Source: a virus | Length of the DNA: 29,919 nt | Strand: one strand, 5' to 3' | Virus record (IMG/VR): IMGVR_UViG_3300025952_000005 | Coordinates: 1 to 29,919 of that record | Shown here: positions 11,613-18,907 of the stretch, in pieces | Position numbering within the stretch: the first letter of the stretch is position 1 | Layout: each line of letters starts with the position of its first letter | The notes under the pieces: generated by a model | What the model was told of the DNA's origin: nothing | Seen by the model: only the letters and a program-made list of their open reading frames with translations | Database searches by the model: none | Translations under genes and position numbers: made by a program

Positions 11613-11903
11613 ATGTGTGAAAAGAAAATCCAGATTTTAGAAAATGGTAAAATCGCGTTTTCCAAAGAGGCCGTCTCAGATTTGTACCCTCACCATTATA
11701 TTGACCTTTATTATGACCCAGATGAAAAGCAGATTAAATTTGAACCATTGGATTATTATGGTTCAGAAGATTCATTTAAAATCAAAGGGATTTTTAACTT
11801 ACATATCGATGCCAGACCGTTTTACGAATATTTTGATATATCATTCCCGGTCGGGGAATATGACTACACGATTGACCGGGGGATGCTGATAGTGCAGTTG
11901 TGA
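11613..11903 (+). CDS. Hypothetical protein (96 aa)
   Basis: TAGGGGGAAATGGCA places ATG 11613 at 8 bases; an in-frame ATG at 11607 is too close to the site. The product begins MCEKKIQILENGKIAFSKEA and has a beta-rich, Tyr-rich body (HHYIDLYYDPDEKQIKFEPL). The N-terminal part recalls small AbrB-like or phage structural folds, but I cannot name a family. It ends in DRGMLIVQL. Confidence 0.6.
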   Translation: MCEKKIQILENGKIAFSKEAVSDLYPHHYIDLYYDPDEKQIKFEPLDYYGSEDSFKIKGIFNLHIDARPFYEYFDISFPVGEYDYTIDRGMLIVQL

Positions 11904-11916
11904 GGAGGGATCTTAA

Positions 11917-12054
11917 GTGCGCCAAACTCGCAGGAAGCGCCGGTTACGTAAGCGTGACCCGTGGACAAGTCTACAGCTTAAGTTGCGCAAGGCGAAACGA
12001 GCGGAGAACAATAAAATCCGGCAATGGTGCCGGGAAAATAGGGAGGTTGTTTAA
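11917..12054 (+). CDS. Small Arg/Lys-rich protein (45 aa)
   Basis: GTG start, with GAGGAGGGATCTTAA upstream. The product, starting MRQTRRKRRLRKRDPW and continuing LKLRKAKRAENNK, is extremely basic and likely binds nucleic acid. Its stop overlaps the following ATG (TAATG). It is below the usual cutoff. The codon frame and binding site are good; no family is known. Confidence 0.5.
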   Translation: MRQTRRKRRLRKRDPWTSLQLKLRKAKRAENNKIRQWCRENREVV

Positions 12055-12227
12055 TGAAATTTTTATTGCGTATCAAAACGGCGCTGTATGTTATATTCAC
12101 ACAAAAAACAGCAATCACTATTATTATTAATGGCGATTTAAAGGCTGATATATCCGAAGAACAGCTCAGAGAAAAAATCAGTGGCGTCATAAGCGAGTCT
12201 TTTGATTTTCAGGAGGTACCACAATGA
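12054..12227 (+). CDS. Small hypothetical protein (57 aa)
   Basis: Starts on the stop of the basic micro-gene, with GGGAGGTTGTTTA as its site. Hydrophobic-basic N-terminus (MKFLLRIKTALYVIFTQKTA) and an acidic helical end (SEEQLREKISGVISES). A weak membrane segment is possible. The stop overlaps the next ATG (ATGA). The function is unknown. Confidence 0.5.
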   Translation: MKFLLRIKTALYVIFTQKTAITIIINGDLKADISEEQLREKISGVISESFDFQEVPQ

Positions 12228-12340
12228 TTATCAGTTATGCCGGTCAAGCTCGTAAAACCTTCTCTGGGATAGCCTACAGAGGCCGTCACGTTTACGGCTC
12301 AGTTTTGTATCACATTTTCGGGCGGAGGCGATGGTGGTGA
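12224..12340 (+). CDS. Micro-gene (38 aa)
   Basis: CAGGAGGTACCACA precedes ATG, with the ATGA overlap to the previous gene. Product MIISYAGQARKTFSGIAYRG then a basic aromatic tail FGRRRWW. It overlaps the start of the next micro-gene by 10 bases. Likely translated, given the strong site; the role is unknown. Confidence 0.45.
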   Translation: MIISYAGQARKTFSGIAYRGRHVYGSVLYHIFGRRRWW

Positions 12341-12453
12341 TTACCGACCGGGAAGGGATCAAAACGTTGCTGATGCTGATCGCTGGGTTATTGATGATGT
12401 ATGGAGTGATATATCTGACTGGGATGTTAATCAGGATGGGAGTAGGGCAGTGA
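12331..12453 (+). CDS. Small membrane protein (40 aa)
   Basis: GGGCGGAGGCG directly precedes ATG. The protein has one clear hydrophobic helix, about residues 12-34 (LLMLIAGLLMMYGVIYLTGM), with a charged N-terminus (MVVITDREG) and a short positive end. A GTG start of the next gene overlaps its stop (GTGA). A small single-pass membrane protein of unknown role. Confidence 0.5.
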   Translation: MVVITDREGIKTLLMLIAGLLMMYGVIYLTGMLIRMGVGQ

Positions 12454-12662
12454 AAGTAAAAATCAAAGGGCCAAACGAAAACGGAATTATGATGATTGAC
12501 CGAGACGGATTCCCGCTTGGATGTCCCAGAAATACAGAATGGTTTTGCAGTAATACTTGTCCTGCGTTTACTCATCATCCTAAAACTGGCAATGATCCGG
12601 AATTTGTCGAACTGAAATGTTTTCCGAATGAAGTCAAATTTGAGGTGGAGGACGAGAAATGA
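12450..12662 (+). CDS. Cys-containing hypothetical protein (70 aa)
   Basis: GTG start overlapping the previous stop. The sequence KVKIKGPNENGIMMIDRDGF leads into CPRNTEWFCSNTCPAFTHHP, four Cys and two His that could form a zinc site. Ends in an acidic beta-like tail. Overlaps the next gene by ATGA. Unknown family. Confidence 0.55.
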   Translation: MKVKIKGPNENGIMMIDRDGFPLGCPRNTEWFCSNTCPAFTHHPKTGNDPEFVELKCFPNEVKFEVEDEK

Positions 12663-12979
12663 TCCAAGTTCAAGATGTTAGCGGAATAGATTTGTGTTTT
12701 GGTGGAGATATGAAAAAGCTATTACCTGCGTGGAAAGACATTCCGGATGAATTCAAAGACGGGAATACTAAATGGAACAAGGTTGTTTCTGATTGGTTTT
12801 TTCGGGGATTGAAAAATGTTAAATGGGTTCCAAAAACGGGCATTGATTCGGGTAAAGCAGTAGCACATATTAATGCTATTATGTCGTCGTTCGAGCCGGA
12901 GCACGAACACAAAGAAGCTGGATGTGCCTATTTGCTAAGTGAATTTTTCGAGGACGTTACATATGAAACGATTAAATAA
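12659..12979 (+). CDS. Hypothetical phage protein (106 aa)
   Basis: Begins on the previous stop with GTGGAGGACG as site. Contains PDEFKDGNTKWNKVVSDWFF and VAHINAIMSSFEPEHEHKEA, phrases that recur in Firmicutes phage early genes of unknown function. It is soluble, alpha-helical and aromatic-rich. I recognise the family only as a phage conserved hypothetical. Confidence 0.65.
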   Translation: MIQVQDVSGIDLCFGGDMKKLLPAWKDIPDEFKDGNTKWNKVVSDWFFRGLKNVKWVPKTGIDSGKAVAHINAIMSSFEPEHEHKEAGCAYLLSEFFEDVTYETIK

Positions 12980-12991
12980 GGAGGCCGAATA

Positions 12992-13375
12992 ATGGATTTT
13001 AAAAAGAATGATTTTAGTCAGGCAAAAGTCGGGGATAAAGTGTGGAGCATCGAAGATGGATTCGGTTTAATCGAAACCTCTTGTAGTGAAACCATTTTTG
13101 TAAAATTCAAAAACGGACACAATCATGTTTTTGGCTGTGATGGCAGATATGAACATGATGCTTTAATGCCTATTCTTTTCTGGAACGAAATCCACTTCGA
13201 CATTCCAGAGAGACCAAAACGGATGGTCAAGAAGGAGATTAAGTTTTGGAGCTGTTTCCACCCTAGATTAGTTTCGCTCGTCGATGTTACATCAGATCCC
13301 GCCACCGCCAACGGGTGGGCTTTAAGTGGCCTTATAGTCAGACGCTACACCGACGAAATCGAAATCGAAGAATAG
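12992..13375 (+). CDS. Hypothetical phage protein (127 aa)
   Basis: AATAAGGAGGCCGAATA before ATG. The first half is beta-rich, like a small barrel: VGDKVWSIEDGFGLIETSCS then IFVKFKNGHNHVFGCDGRYE, a pattern seen in phage proteins whose first strand starts VGDKVW. The second half is different (WSCFHPRLVSLVDVT). No catalytic motif is visible. It belongs to the early operon. Confidence 0.65.
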   Translation: MDFKKNDFSQAKVGDKVWSIEDGFGLIETSCSETIFVKFKNGHNHVFGCDGRYEHDALMPILFWNEIHFDIPERPKRMVKKEIKFWSCFHPRLVSLVDVTSDPATANGWALSGLIVRRYTDEIEIEE

Positions 13376-13405
13376 TCGCTTTGTAGAGCAGAGAAAGGAA
13401 AAATC

Positions 13406-13588
13406 ATGACTGAATCCCATTGGGAACTCGAAGTTATTAGCCCGTTTGGAACCGATACGAAACGGATTTGGAACATTGAGAGCGCAAAAGCCGGTTACTA
13501 CATATTCGCAACAAAGTACGGGTATAAGTGTAATTTATATTTCGCGGATGGTACCGAACGGACGCTTTTAACGTCAAACAACAATTAA
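13406..13588 (+). CDS. Hypothetical protein (60 aa)
   Basis: GAGAAAGGAAAAATC before ATG. Product MTESHWELEVISPFGTDTKR with a beta-rich middle (YYIFATKYGYKCNLYFADGT). It is small, soluble and of unknown family. Confidence 0.5.
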   Translation: MTESHWELEVISPFGTDTKRIWNIESAKAGYYIFATKYGYKCNLYFADGTERTLLTSNNN

Positions 13589-13616
13589 ATTATAACCGAT
13601 ATGGAGGGATTTGTAA

Positions 13617-13704
13617 ATGGTTAGAACACCAGAACAATTTGCCCATGATAGGTTATATTGAAGGGGCGATGATCTTTGATAGCATACATAAATTGTATAT
13701 ATGA
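13617..13704 (+). pseudogene. Possible frameshifted small gene
   Basis: ATATGGAGGGATTTGTAA gives a strong site for ATG 13617, which encodes only MVRTPEQFAHDRLY before TGA. In the next frame, from 13645, a coherent continuation MIGYIEGAMIFDSIHKLYI runs to a TGA at 13702-13704. Together they read like one small protein broken by a one- or two-base indel near 13655. It may also be two genuine micro-peptides. Confidence 0.35.
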
Positions 13705-13720
13705 AAGTGAGGTTTTGAAA

Positions 13721-13840
13721 ATGACATACATTAACCTTTTGCGAGTCAAGGCGGATATAAAAGCAGTTAAGCAAAATCCACCAGCAAGACTGCTACGGGA
13801 CATCCTAATTAACAAAAACTATGATAGGAGGCTAATTTGA
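13721..13840 (+). CDS. Small basic protein (39 aa)
   Basis: GTGAGGTTTTGAAA before ATG. Product MTYINLLRVKADIKAVKQNP then PARLLRDILINKNYDRR: helical and basic. The stop overlaps the next ATG. The function is unknown; the overlap and location support coding. Confidence 0.45.
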   Translation: MTYINLLRVKADIKAVKQNPPARLLRDILINKNYDRRLI

Positions 13841-13998
13841 TGAATTTGCAAATTATAGCCGGTAGCTGCCAATCTACCTATTGGGGCAATGGCAAAACAG
13901 AATATCGGTTGGATGATGTTGAATTGGAGCGGCTTTTGGATGATATCGGAGTCGAAAAAGTCAAAGAACATTTTGGTTTGGTAGAAGTAGATGTCTGA
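13840..13998 (+). CDS. Small acidic protein (52 aa)
   Basis: GATAGGAGGCTAATTTG before the ATG, which uses the last A of the previous stop. MNLQIIAGSCQSTYWGNGKT then ELERLLDDIGVEKVKEHFGL. It is acidic and helical at its end and overlaps the next gene by 8 bases. Unknown family. Confidence 0.5.
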   Translation: MNLQIIAGSCQSTYWGNGKTEYRLDDVELERLLDDIGVEKVKEHFGLVEVDV

Positions 13999-14170
13999 CT
14001 ACATAACCCTATTTTGTACTAATCCTTATTGCAACGAGGTTTGGACAACGGAATATACTTTTGACTGCCATAAAGCATTAAAAGACCCTTTCTGTGCCTT
14101 GTGTGGCAGTGAGGGGAAACCGAATTATCAGGAAGAAATGGCGAGAAAATATGATAGGGAGGAAAAATGA
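13991..14170 (+). CDS. Small zinc-ribbon protein (59 aa)
   Basis: ATG 13991 lies inside the end of the preceding gene; the stop overlaps the following ATG. Pattern CTNPYC (about 9-14), a His near 27, and CALCGSEGKP (about 35-38) predict a C-x4-C / C-x2-C zinc ribbon. The end is a charged helix. The function is unknown. Confidence 0.6.
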   Translation: MSDYITLFCTNPYCNEVWTTEYTFDCHKALKDPFCALCGSEGKPNYQEEMARKYDREEK

Positions 14171-14592
14171 TGAACGACAATTTACAATTATCAGCAACGC
14201 AGATAACGCGAGGATTTTATAAAAAAATATGTTTTGAAATCCAACATCCGCACGATTTTTATAAATTTACTTATTATATTTATTTACCAATTGATAAATT
14301 AAAAGATCGTGAATTAGCTGAGCGGTTATGGATTAAAGCGGAACCATTCGGATTGGAGAAAATGGCTTGTAATTATTTAGACAATGAATTTTTGAGAAGT
14401 TTAAATTTCCATTGCGGCATTACCTTTTATCGTAAATTGTATGCCGACAACGACACCCGAATAATTGAGATTGGCTGTGATTACAACCATTATTGGGATA
14501 AAGAGCAAGGTTATAACCTAAATGATGTTTTGTCAGACGTTAAAAGCACGATTGATGATTTGTACAGCAAAACAGAATTTGAAGAAAATTGA
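14167..14592 (+). CDS. Hypothetical early protein (141 aa)
   Basis: GATAGGGAGGAAAA before tandem ATG codons at 14167/14170, overlapping the previous stop. The protein is aromatic and acidic (ICFEIQHPHDFYKFTYYIYL; WDKEQGYNLNDVLSDVKSTI). It sits just upstream of the recombination cassette. No family is recognised. Confidence 0.65.
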   Translation: MMNDNLQLSATQITRGFYKKICFEIQHPHDFYKFTYYIYLPIDKLKDRELAERLWIKAEPFGLEKMACNYLDNEFLRSLNFHCGITFYRKLYADNDTRIIEIGCDYNHYWDKEQGYNLNDVLSDVKSTIDDLYSKTEFEEN

Positions 14593-14611
14593 TAGGAGAG
14601 ATGATGAATAA

Positions 14612-15100
14612 ATGCCAAAACTTTATGAATTAACTGGAAATTACAAAAATTTAATCGATTTGTTGGATGACGAATCAATTGAAGCTGATGAAATCATGGC
14701 AGCCATTCAGCAAGTCGATGGTGAGATAGTCATAAAAGCCCAAGAGATGGCTAAATTGCTTAAAAACATCGGTTCGGACGCAACTGCCTATGAGATTGAG
14801 GAAAGGCGTTTGAAAGCTAAAAGGCAATCATTAGAACGGCGATACGATGGAATTAAAGAGTATTTAGAAGGCGAATTGATTAAAGTTGGAATAGCTAAAG
14901 TCGATGGAATTGTACCGTTATCATTTCGTAAATCGCCGCCAAGTGTAAATGTAATTGATGTTACAAAAATACCTGCTGATTATATGATTGCGCAACCGGC
15001 TGAATTGGATAAAAAAGCTGTACTTGTAGATTTAAAAAGTGGTCAAAAGATTCCCGGTGTTGAGCTAGTAACTGATAAAAAATATTTAAAAATTGGATGA
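14612..15100 (+). CDS. Siphovirus Gp157 family protein
   Basis: 162 aa. The helical N-terminus (LYELTGNYKNLIDLLDDESI) and central coiled region (EERRLKAKRQSLERRYDGIK) followed by LSFRKSPPSVNVIDV and IPADYM are the signature of the Gp157 family (PF05565), found upstream of phage recombination genes in Firmicutes phages and linked in S. thermophilus phage to resistance. It overlaps the next gene's upstream region. The exact biochemical activity is unknown. Confidence 0.88.
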   Translation: MPKLYELTGNYKNLIDLLDDESIEADEIMAAIQQVDGEIVIKAQEMAKLLKNIGSDATAYEIEERRLKAKRQSLERRYDGIKEYLEGELIKVGIAKVDGIVPLSFRKSPPSVNVIDVTKIPADYMIAQPAELDKKAVLVDLKSGQKIPGVELVTDKKYLKIG

Positions 15101-15116
15101 CGGAGGCAACGAAATA

Positions 15117-15818
15117 ATGTCATTATTACCCAAAGAAACTACTAAACCAAAAATTAACTTTAACGAATACACAACTTTGATTTATGGTGCGCCTAAAGCG
15201 GGTAAATCGACGCTTGCAAGCCAATTTGATAGTCCTTTATTTATTGCTACGGAGGCAGGGTTAAACGCCTTAGAAACCTATAATATACCGGTTGATAGTT
15301 GGGAAACATTTATTATGGCTTGTGCTGAAATTGCAAAAGGTGATCATCAATACAAAACAATTTTGATTGATACAGTAGATAATTTATTCAAATATTGTTC
15401 AAATTATATTTGTAAAAAACAAAATATTCAACATGAAAGTGAACTTGACTGGGGGAAAGGCTGGAAATTGGTTAAAGATGAATTTTTCCGAGCTATTACT
15501 AAACTGAGCCTTTTAAAGTATGGGTTAGTGCTTATTAGTCATGCGGAAACGACTGAAATTAAGACTAGGACTGGTACTATAACAAAATGGGTTCCTACAA
15601 TGTCGAAGCAAGCCAAAGAGGTAATTTTACCAATGTGCGACTTTATCTTTTTTGCTACAACAGAACCGACTACTGAGGGACTAAGGCGAATGTTAAAAAC
15701 TAAACCCTCTGAAAATTGGGAGGCAGGAGATAGAACTGGTAAATTTCCAGCTGAAATAGATATGAGTTACAAAGCAATTGAGGAAAATTTTAAAAAAGCA
15801 ATTAATGGAGGTAAATAA
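15117..15818 (+). CDS. Sak4-like (RecA-fold) single-strand annealing ATPase
   Basis: 233 aa from ATG 15117, with ACGGAGGCAACGAA as site; the in-frame extension to 15093 lies in the previous gene. Walker A is GAPKAGKST at 24-32, Walker B is TILIDTVDNL at 81-90. This matches AAA_24 proteins (phage nucleotide-binding/Sak4), RecA-like ATPases that promote annealing with a DUF669 partner. The DUF669 gene follows two bases later, which is the usual pair. It would work in recombination-dependent replication. Confidence 0.9.
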   Translation: MSLLPKETTKPKINFNEYTTLIYGAPKAGKSTLASQFDSPLFIATEAGLNALETYNIPVDSWETFIMACAEIAKGDHQYKTILIDTVDNLFKYCSNYICKKQNIQHESELDWGKGWKLVKDEFFRAITKLSLLKYGLVLISHAETTEIKTRTGTITKWVPTMSKQAKEVILPMCDFIFFATTEPTTEGLRRMLKTKPSENWEAGDRTGKFPAEIDMSYKAIEENFKKAINGGK

Positions 15819-15820
15819 TT

Positions 15821-16291
15821 ATGAGTTACAAAGACAGATTGAGCCAATTAAATGATGAGTGGGGAAAGGCCGAGGCCCCGAAAACAGAGTATTCGCCTTT
15901 ACCGGACGGTCAATACGTTGCCGTTGTTGATGAGGCTAGAATTGATGAATCTGACGATGGAAGGTTATCTTTAAAATTAGGGCTTAAAGTAGTTGAAGGC
16001 AATTATACTAATCGTTTGATTTTTAAAAGAAACAGTCTTGATGATCCGAGCCGATTTGGATATTTGAAGGCTGATTTTGGCAAAATTGGGCTTGAATTGT
16101 TGAACATTGGTGATTTAGAGGATTTTTTGCCGAACTTATTAGATCGAGTAATCGAAGTTAGGCTGAAAACTGGTAAACCAAATGATCAGGGCAAGACCTA
16201 TCAAAATTGTTATATTCAAAAATTTATTGCAATGCTCAAAGATTATGACAATCAGATTGATGGAATTAGTCTTGATGATTTGGCTTTTTGA
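15821..16291 (+). CDS. DUF669 family protein, probable ssDNA-binding partner
   Basis: 156 aa. Starts MSYKDRLSQLNDEWGKAEAP, then YSPLPDGQYVAVVDEARIDE and LSLKLGLKVVEGNYTNRLIF, hallmark text of DUF669 (PF05037), an OB-like protein found beside Sak4. The acidic C-terminus (GISLDDLAF) looks like the tail of SSB proteins, which recruits partners. The Sak4 gene ends two bases before it. The role is inferred from the known DUF669-Sak4 pairing. Confidence 0.9.
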   Translation: MSYKDRLSQLNDEWGKAEAPKTEYSPLPDGQYVAVVDEARIDESDDGRLSLKLGLKVVEGNYTNRLIFKRNSLDDPSRFGYLKADFGKIGLELLNIGDLEDFLPNLLDRVIEVRLKTGKPNDQGKTYQNCYIQKFIAMLKDYDNQIDGISLDDLAF

Positions 16292-16309
16292 AAGGTAGGA
16301 ATAGACGAT

Positions 16310-16332
16310 CGGCGCTAGTAACCCTAGCGCCG
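16310..16332 (+). other. GC-rich hairpin before a small gene
   Basis: CGGCGCTAG (16310-16318) pairs with CTAGCGCCG (16324-16332), loop TAACC. It lies right before GGGAAGGAG of the next gene, with no T-run. It may be a processing signal or a translation modulator. Confidence 0.45.
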
Positions 16333-16345
16333 GGAAGGAGCTAAA

Positions 16346-16585
16346 ATGACCGCTCACTCATTTCCCGAATTGGCCCAAGAGGTTGCTGATATCATTCGTG
16401 ACCGCGAAAATCTGAAATGGCAGGTTGTGAAATTAACAGATGAAAAGGCAGTAGCGGAACGAGAGCTGGAAACCCACAAGAAAGCTCTTATCATCCTAGC
16501 AACAGAAAATGATCTAACGAACGATTATTTGAAATTGATACTTTTTAAGGCAAAGGAGGCGCTGCAAAATGAAAAGAAGTTGTGA
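16346..16585 (+). CDS. Coiled-coil small protein (79 aa)
   Basis: GGGAAGGAGCTAAA before ATG. Entirely helical and charged: MTAHSFPELAQEVADIIRDR, then LTDEKAVAERELETHKKALI, a clear coiled coil. It overlaps the next start. No enzymatic motif. It resembles small phage helical proteins found between recombination and DUF551 genes. Confidence 0.65.
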   Translation: MTAHSFPELAQEVADIIRDRENLKWQVVKLTDEKAVAERELETHKKALIILATENDLTNDYLKLILFKAKEALQNEKKL

Positions 16586-16988
16586 AAATTGTAATTGTTT
16601 TGGGGAAACGACGAGAATTTGTCATTATACAGAAGATAATGATGAATGTATCAAAAACGATTATAAATTTTGGATGCCAAAATATGGGCAATTATTAAAC
16701 AATTATTACACCTTAGAACGTGAAAACGCGGAGTTAACCCAAGCCTTGAAACGGGCGTGGATTAAGTGTAGCGAGAGACTTCCGGAGGACGATTGTACTG
16801 TGTTTTTAGCCAATAACGATTTACGAGTTATTGGTTTCGGTCATTATTCTAAAAATTTCAAAATTGTGGATCATGAAGTTTTCCCGTTACCTCGAATATG
16901 GGAAAGCGATCAAGGACTTGTTATAGATTGCGAAATTACCCATTGGATGAAATTTTGGCCCAAACTACCGAAGGAGACCACCCAATGA
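16569..16988 (+). CDS. DUF551-domain phage protein with N-terminal Cys cluster
   Basis: 139 aa. The N-terminus CENCNCFGETTRICHYTEDN and a further Cys form a putative metal site. The C-terminal 70 residues contain WIKCSERLPEDDCTVFLANN and CEITHWMKFWPKLP, the DUF551 signature (W-I-x-x-x-E-R-L-P ... T-H-W-M), common in tailed phages. The coiled middle (about 45-68) links both parts. The function of DUF551 is unknown. Confidence 0.85.
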   Translation: MKRSCENCNCFGETTRICHYTEDNDECIKNDYKFWMPKYGQLLNNYYTLERENAELTQALKRAWIKCSERLPEDDCTVFLANNDLRVIGFGHYSKNFKIVDHEVFPLPRIWESDQGLVIDCEITHWMKFWPKLPKETTQ

Positions 16989-17080
16989 CCCCCTATCATA
17001 CCGGTTTGATTACTGGAATTCCAATTGGTAGCGCGTTAGCTATATGGATTTTATGGATTGTGACAAGGAGGAAAAAATGA
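16985..17080 (+). CDS. Micro membrane protein (31 aa)
   Basis: ACCGAAGGAGACCACCCA before ATG, which overlaps the previous stop. MTPYHTGLITGIPIGSALAI then WILWIVTRRKK: one hydrophobic helix and a positive tail, a typical small inner-membrane protein orientation. The stop overlaps the next start (ATGA). Confidence 0.55.
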   Translation: MTPYHTGLITGIPIGSALAIWILWIVTRRKK

Positions 17081-17712
17081 ACATAATCCTATACGACTTT
17101 GAAGTCCAAAACCTGCTTAAAAATGGCAAAGGGCAGATAAGGAGAGTTTGTAAGGTACAGCCGCCAGACGACAGTTATAAATTAGGCCGAGAAATTAGCG
17201 GGAGATATGACGGAAAACTGTTTTGGTATAACCCTGATGGATTTTTTGCGGAAGCTCAACATTTTACCTGCCCTTTCGGTGCGGTTGGAGAGGAAATTTG
17301 GTGTAAGGAGACGTGGTTTAAAAATGCACCAGGAGGCATTACAAAGTATTTTTATAAAGCAGACGAACAACCAGATGAAGTAGTTGGACAAATGAGCGCC
17401 TTTGGATATAGTTGGCGTTCCCCCGTCACTATGCCTCACGAAGCCTCCCGGTTGACGATTGTGCCAGAAACGATTTGGACGGAGAGGGTGCAAAAGATAA
17501 TGGAGGAAGAGGCAATTGCGGAAGGTTTCGAAGGCGAAGTGTGTACTCATCCCAATGCGGATGAACACGGCTGCACAGACTGTTATAATACTGGGTGGAT
17601 TGAACCGCCACAAGTAGGATTTATGCAAGAATGGGATTCCTACGCCAAGCCTGGTTACAAATGGGCTGATAACCCGATGGTATTTGCGGCGGAGGTATGC
17701 TTAAAGCACTAA
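17077..17712 (+). CDS. Phage ASCH-like/'morphogenetic' family protein
   Basis: 211 aa from ATG 17077 (ACAAGGAGGAAAAA as site). It has the known phage pattern: NGKGQIRRVCKVQPP near the start, GAVGEEIWCKETWF in the middle, MPHEASRLTIVPETIWTERV, then EEEAIAEGFEGE, and CTHPNADEHGCTDC inserted, ending in FAAEVCLKH. These correspond to the ASCH-like domain found in many phage genomes, thought to bind RNA or nucleotides. It includes an extra Cys/His insertion at about 165-180, perhaps a zinc site. The function is unclear; 'morphogenetic' is only a database label. Confidence 0.85.
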   Translation: MNIILYDFEVQNLLKNGKGQIRRVCKVQPPDDSYKLGREISGRYDGKLFWYNPDGFFAEAQHFTCPFGAVGEEIWCKETWFKNAPGGITKYFYKADEQPDEVVGQMSAFGYSWRSPVTMPHEASRLTIVPETIWTERVQKIMEEEAIAEGFEGEVCTHPNADEHGCTDCYNTGWIEPPQVGFMQEWDSYAKPGYKWADNPMVFAAEVCLKH

Positions 17713-17735
17713 ATTTTAAGAAAGCAGGTGAGTAA

Positions 17736-17987
17736 ATGAAATACCTATACGCATATGACTTTTCCGGCAGCTGTGCGCCGGATAAGACCAGCCAGTGTGA
17801 AACCTTTAGTGTCGGTATATTTCAATGGATACCGGGCAAAAAGGGGCTTAAAAAGTCTCCTGTGATTGTACGGATTTGTGGTAGGTCAGATCGTCCCGGC
17901 GAAGTCTACGAAAAGGCGCATGAGGTTTGTGGACGATTGAGGGATGGGGAGTATGAGGGGCCTAGAAAATTGTGGGTGAGGAAATAA
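17736..17987 (+). CDS. Hypothetical protein (83 aa)
   Basis: GAAAGCAGGTGAGTAA before ATG. MKYLYAYDFSGSCAPDKTSQ, then FQWIPGKKGLKKSPVIVRIC and the tail EYEGPRKLWVRK. Strong Cys/Gly/Lys content, with an alpha/beta impression. No family is assigned. Confidence 0.6.
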   Translation: MKYLYAYDFSGSCAPDKTSQCETFSVGIFQWIPGKKGLKKSPVIVRICGRSDRPGEVYEKAHEVCGRLRDGEYEGPRKLWVRK

Positions 17988-18037
17988 GTAGCGCCAAATA
18001 AGGCAAGTTAGCCAAGGAGGGGGAGGAACGGAATGAC

Positions 18038-18907
18038 ATGGCAAGACCACAAAAAGCAGTAGTTGATTACTTCCCACACAATGTTAAACATGGTAAATCA
18101 ATGCTTGCGATTGAATCAAGATTCGGTAACGATGGATATTCTTTTTGGTTTAAATTGCTTGAAATATTAGGCGAAACAGAGGGCCATGTTTTTGATTGCA
18201 ATAACCCGGTTAATATTGAGTATATGTTAGCAAAAACTCATCTAAGTGAAGTTACTGCATTCGAGATCATAGATTTGCTTGCAAAAATAGGATCAATAGA
18301 CCGGGAATTATGGGATGAAAAAATAATTTGGTGCCAACATTTTGTCGACGGAGTGACAGATGCATACAAAAGAAGAAAGATTGGAATACCTCAAAAACCG
18401 AGTTTATGTATACAGAAACCCGTCACAAACGAGTTTATGTATACAGAAACCCCGCCGAGCGAGGTTAGTGTTAACATTAATCTGCAAAGTAAAGTAAAGG
18501 AAAGTAAAGTAAAGGATATTAAAGATCTTATTGTCGGCGAAAAAAATCCGCCGACGCCACTTAAACCCAAAAAGTATAAATTCATTCAGCCTCACATGGA
18601 GTTGGCCCAATATCTTTTAGACTGCATCAAGAAAAACAAGCCAGACTTTAAAGAACCAATCCTTAACGATTGGGCTGATACTATCCGGCTAATGCAAGAA
18701 CGTGATAACCGTAAACACGAAAAAATTCGCGATGTAATTGAATGGTGCCAGTCAGATTCGTTTTGGAAAAGCAATATTTTGAGTGCTGATAAACTCAGAA
18801 AACAATTTGACAAGTTGGAAATGCAGATGAATCAACATCAACAGAAACCTAAAGAACCAAATTTGAGCCGTTTAAAACGAATTGCAAGGGGTGAAAAAGT
18901 TGACTGA
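18038..18907 (+). CDS. Phage replication initiator/replisome organiser (DUF4373 N-terminus)
   Basis: 289 aa, with AAGGAGGGGGAGG shortly upstream. Residues about 1-110 match the DUF4373 (Lin1244/Lin1753) winged-helix domain: ARPQKAVVDYFPHNVKHGKS and NDGYSFWFKLLEILGETEGH. A variable linker (about 115-180) follows, then a helical C-terminal domain (QYLLDCIKKNKPDFKEPILN and WADTIRLMQERDNRK, DnaD/replication-protein-like). It should bind the origin and recruit the host helicase through the loader-like protein encoded next. The linker DNA carries direct repeats that may be the origin itself. Confidence 0.85.
   Translation: MARPQKAVVDYFPHNVKHGKSMLAIESRFGNDGYSFWFKLLEILGETEGHVFDCNNPVNIEYMLAKTHLSEVTAFEIIDLLAKIGSIDRELWDEKIIWCQHFVDGVTDAYKRRKIGIPQKPSLCIQKPVTNEFMYTETPPSEVSVNINLQSKVKESKVKDIKDLIVGEKNPPTPLKPKKYKFIQPHMELAQYLLDCIKKNKPDFKEPILNDWADTIRLMQERDNRKHEKIRDVIEWCQSDSFWKSNILSADKLRKQFDKLEMQMNQHQQKPKEPNLSRLKRIARGEKVD
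18399..18515 (+). repeat. Candidate phage replication origin: iterons and AT-rich tandem repeat inside the initiator gene
   Basis: A 23-bp repeat beginning CGAGTTTATGTATACAGAAA occurs at 18399-18421 and 18430-18452, exact, 31 bases apart (about three helical turns). Because 31 is not a multiple of three, the repeats are read in different frames, so protein constraint cannot explain them. A 15-bp tandem A-rich unit, AAAGTAAAGTAAAGG, follows twice at 18486-18515. Iterons next to an easily melted stretch within an initiator gene are the lambda-O-type origin layout. Confidence 0.6.

Noticed and set aside
11644-11889. Alternative plus-strand frame inside the 11613 gene
   Set aside because: No ribosome site; composition is a shifted reading of the real gene.
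18391-18610. Minus-strand frames across the initiator linker
   Set aside because: They are shadows of the direct repeats and have no site or family pattern.
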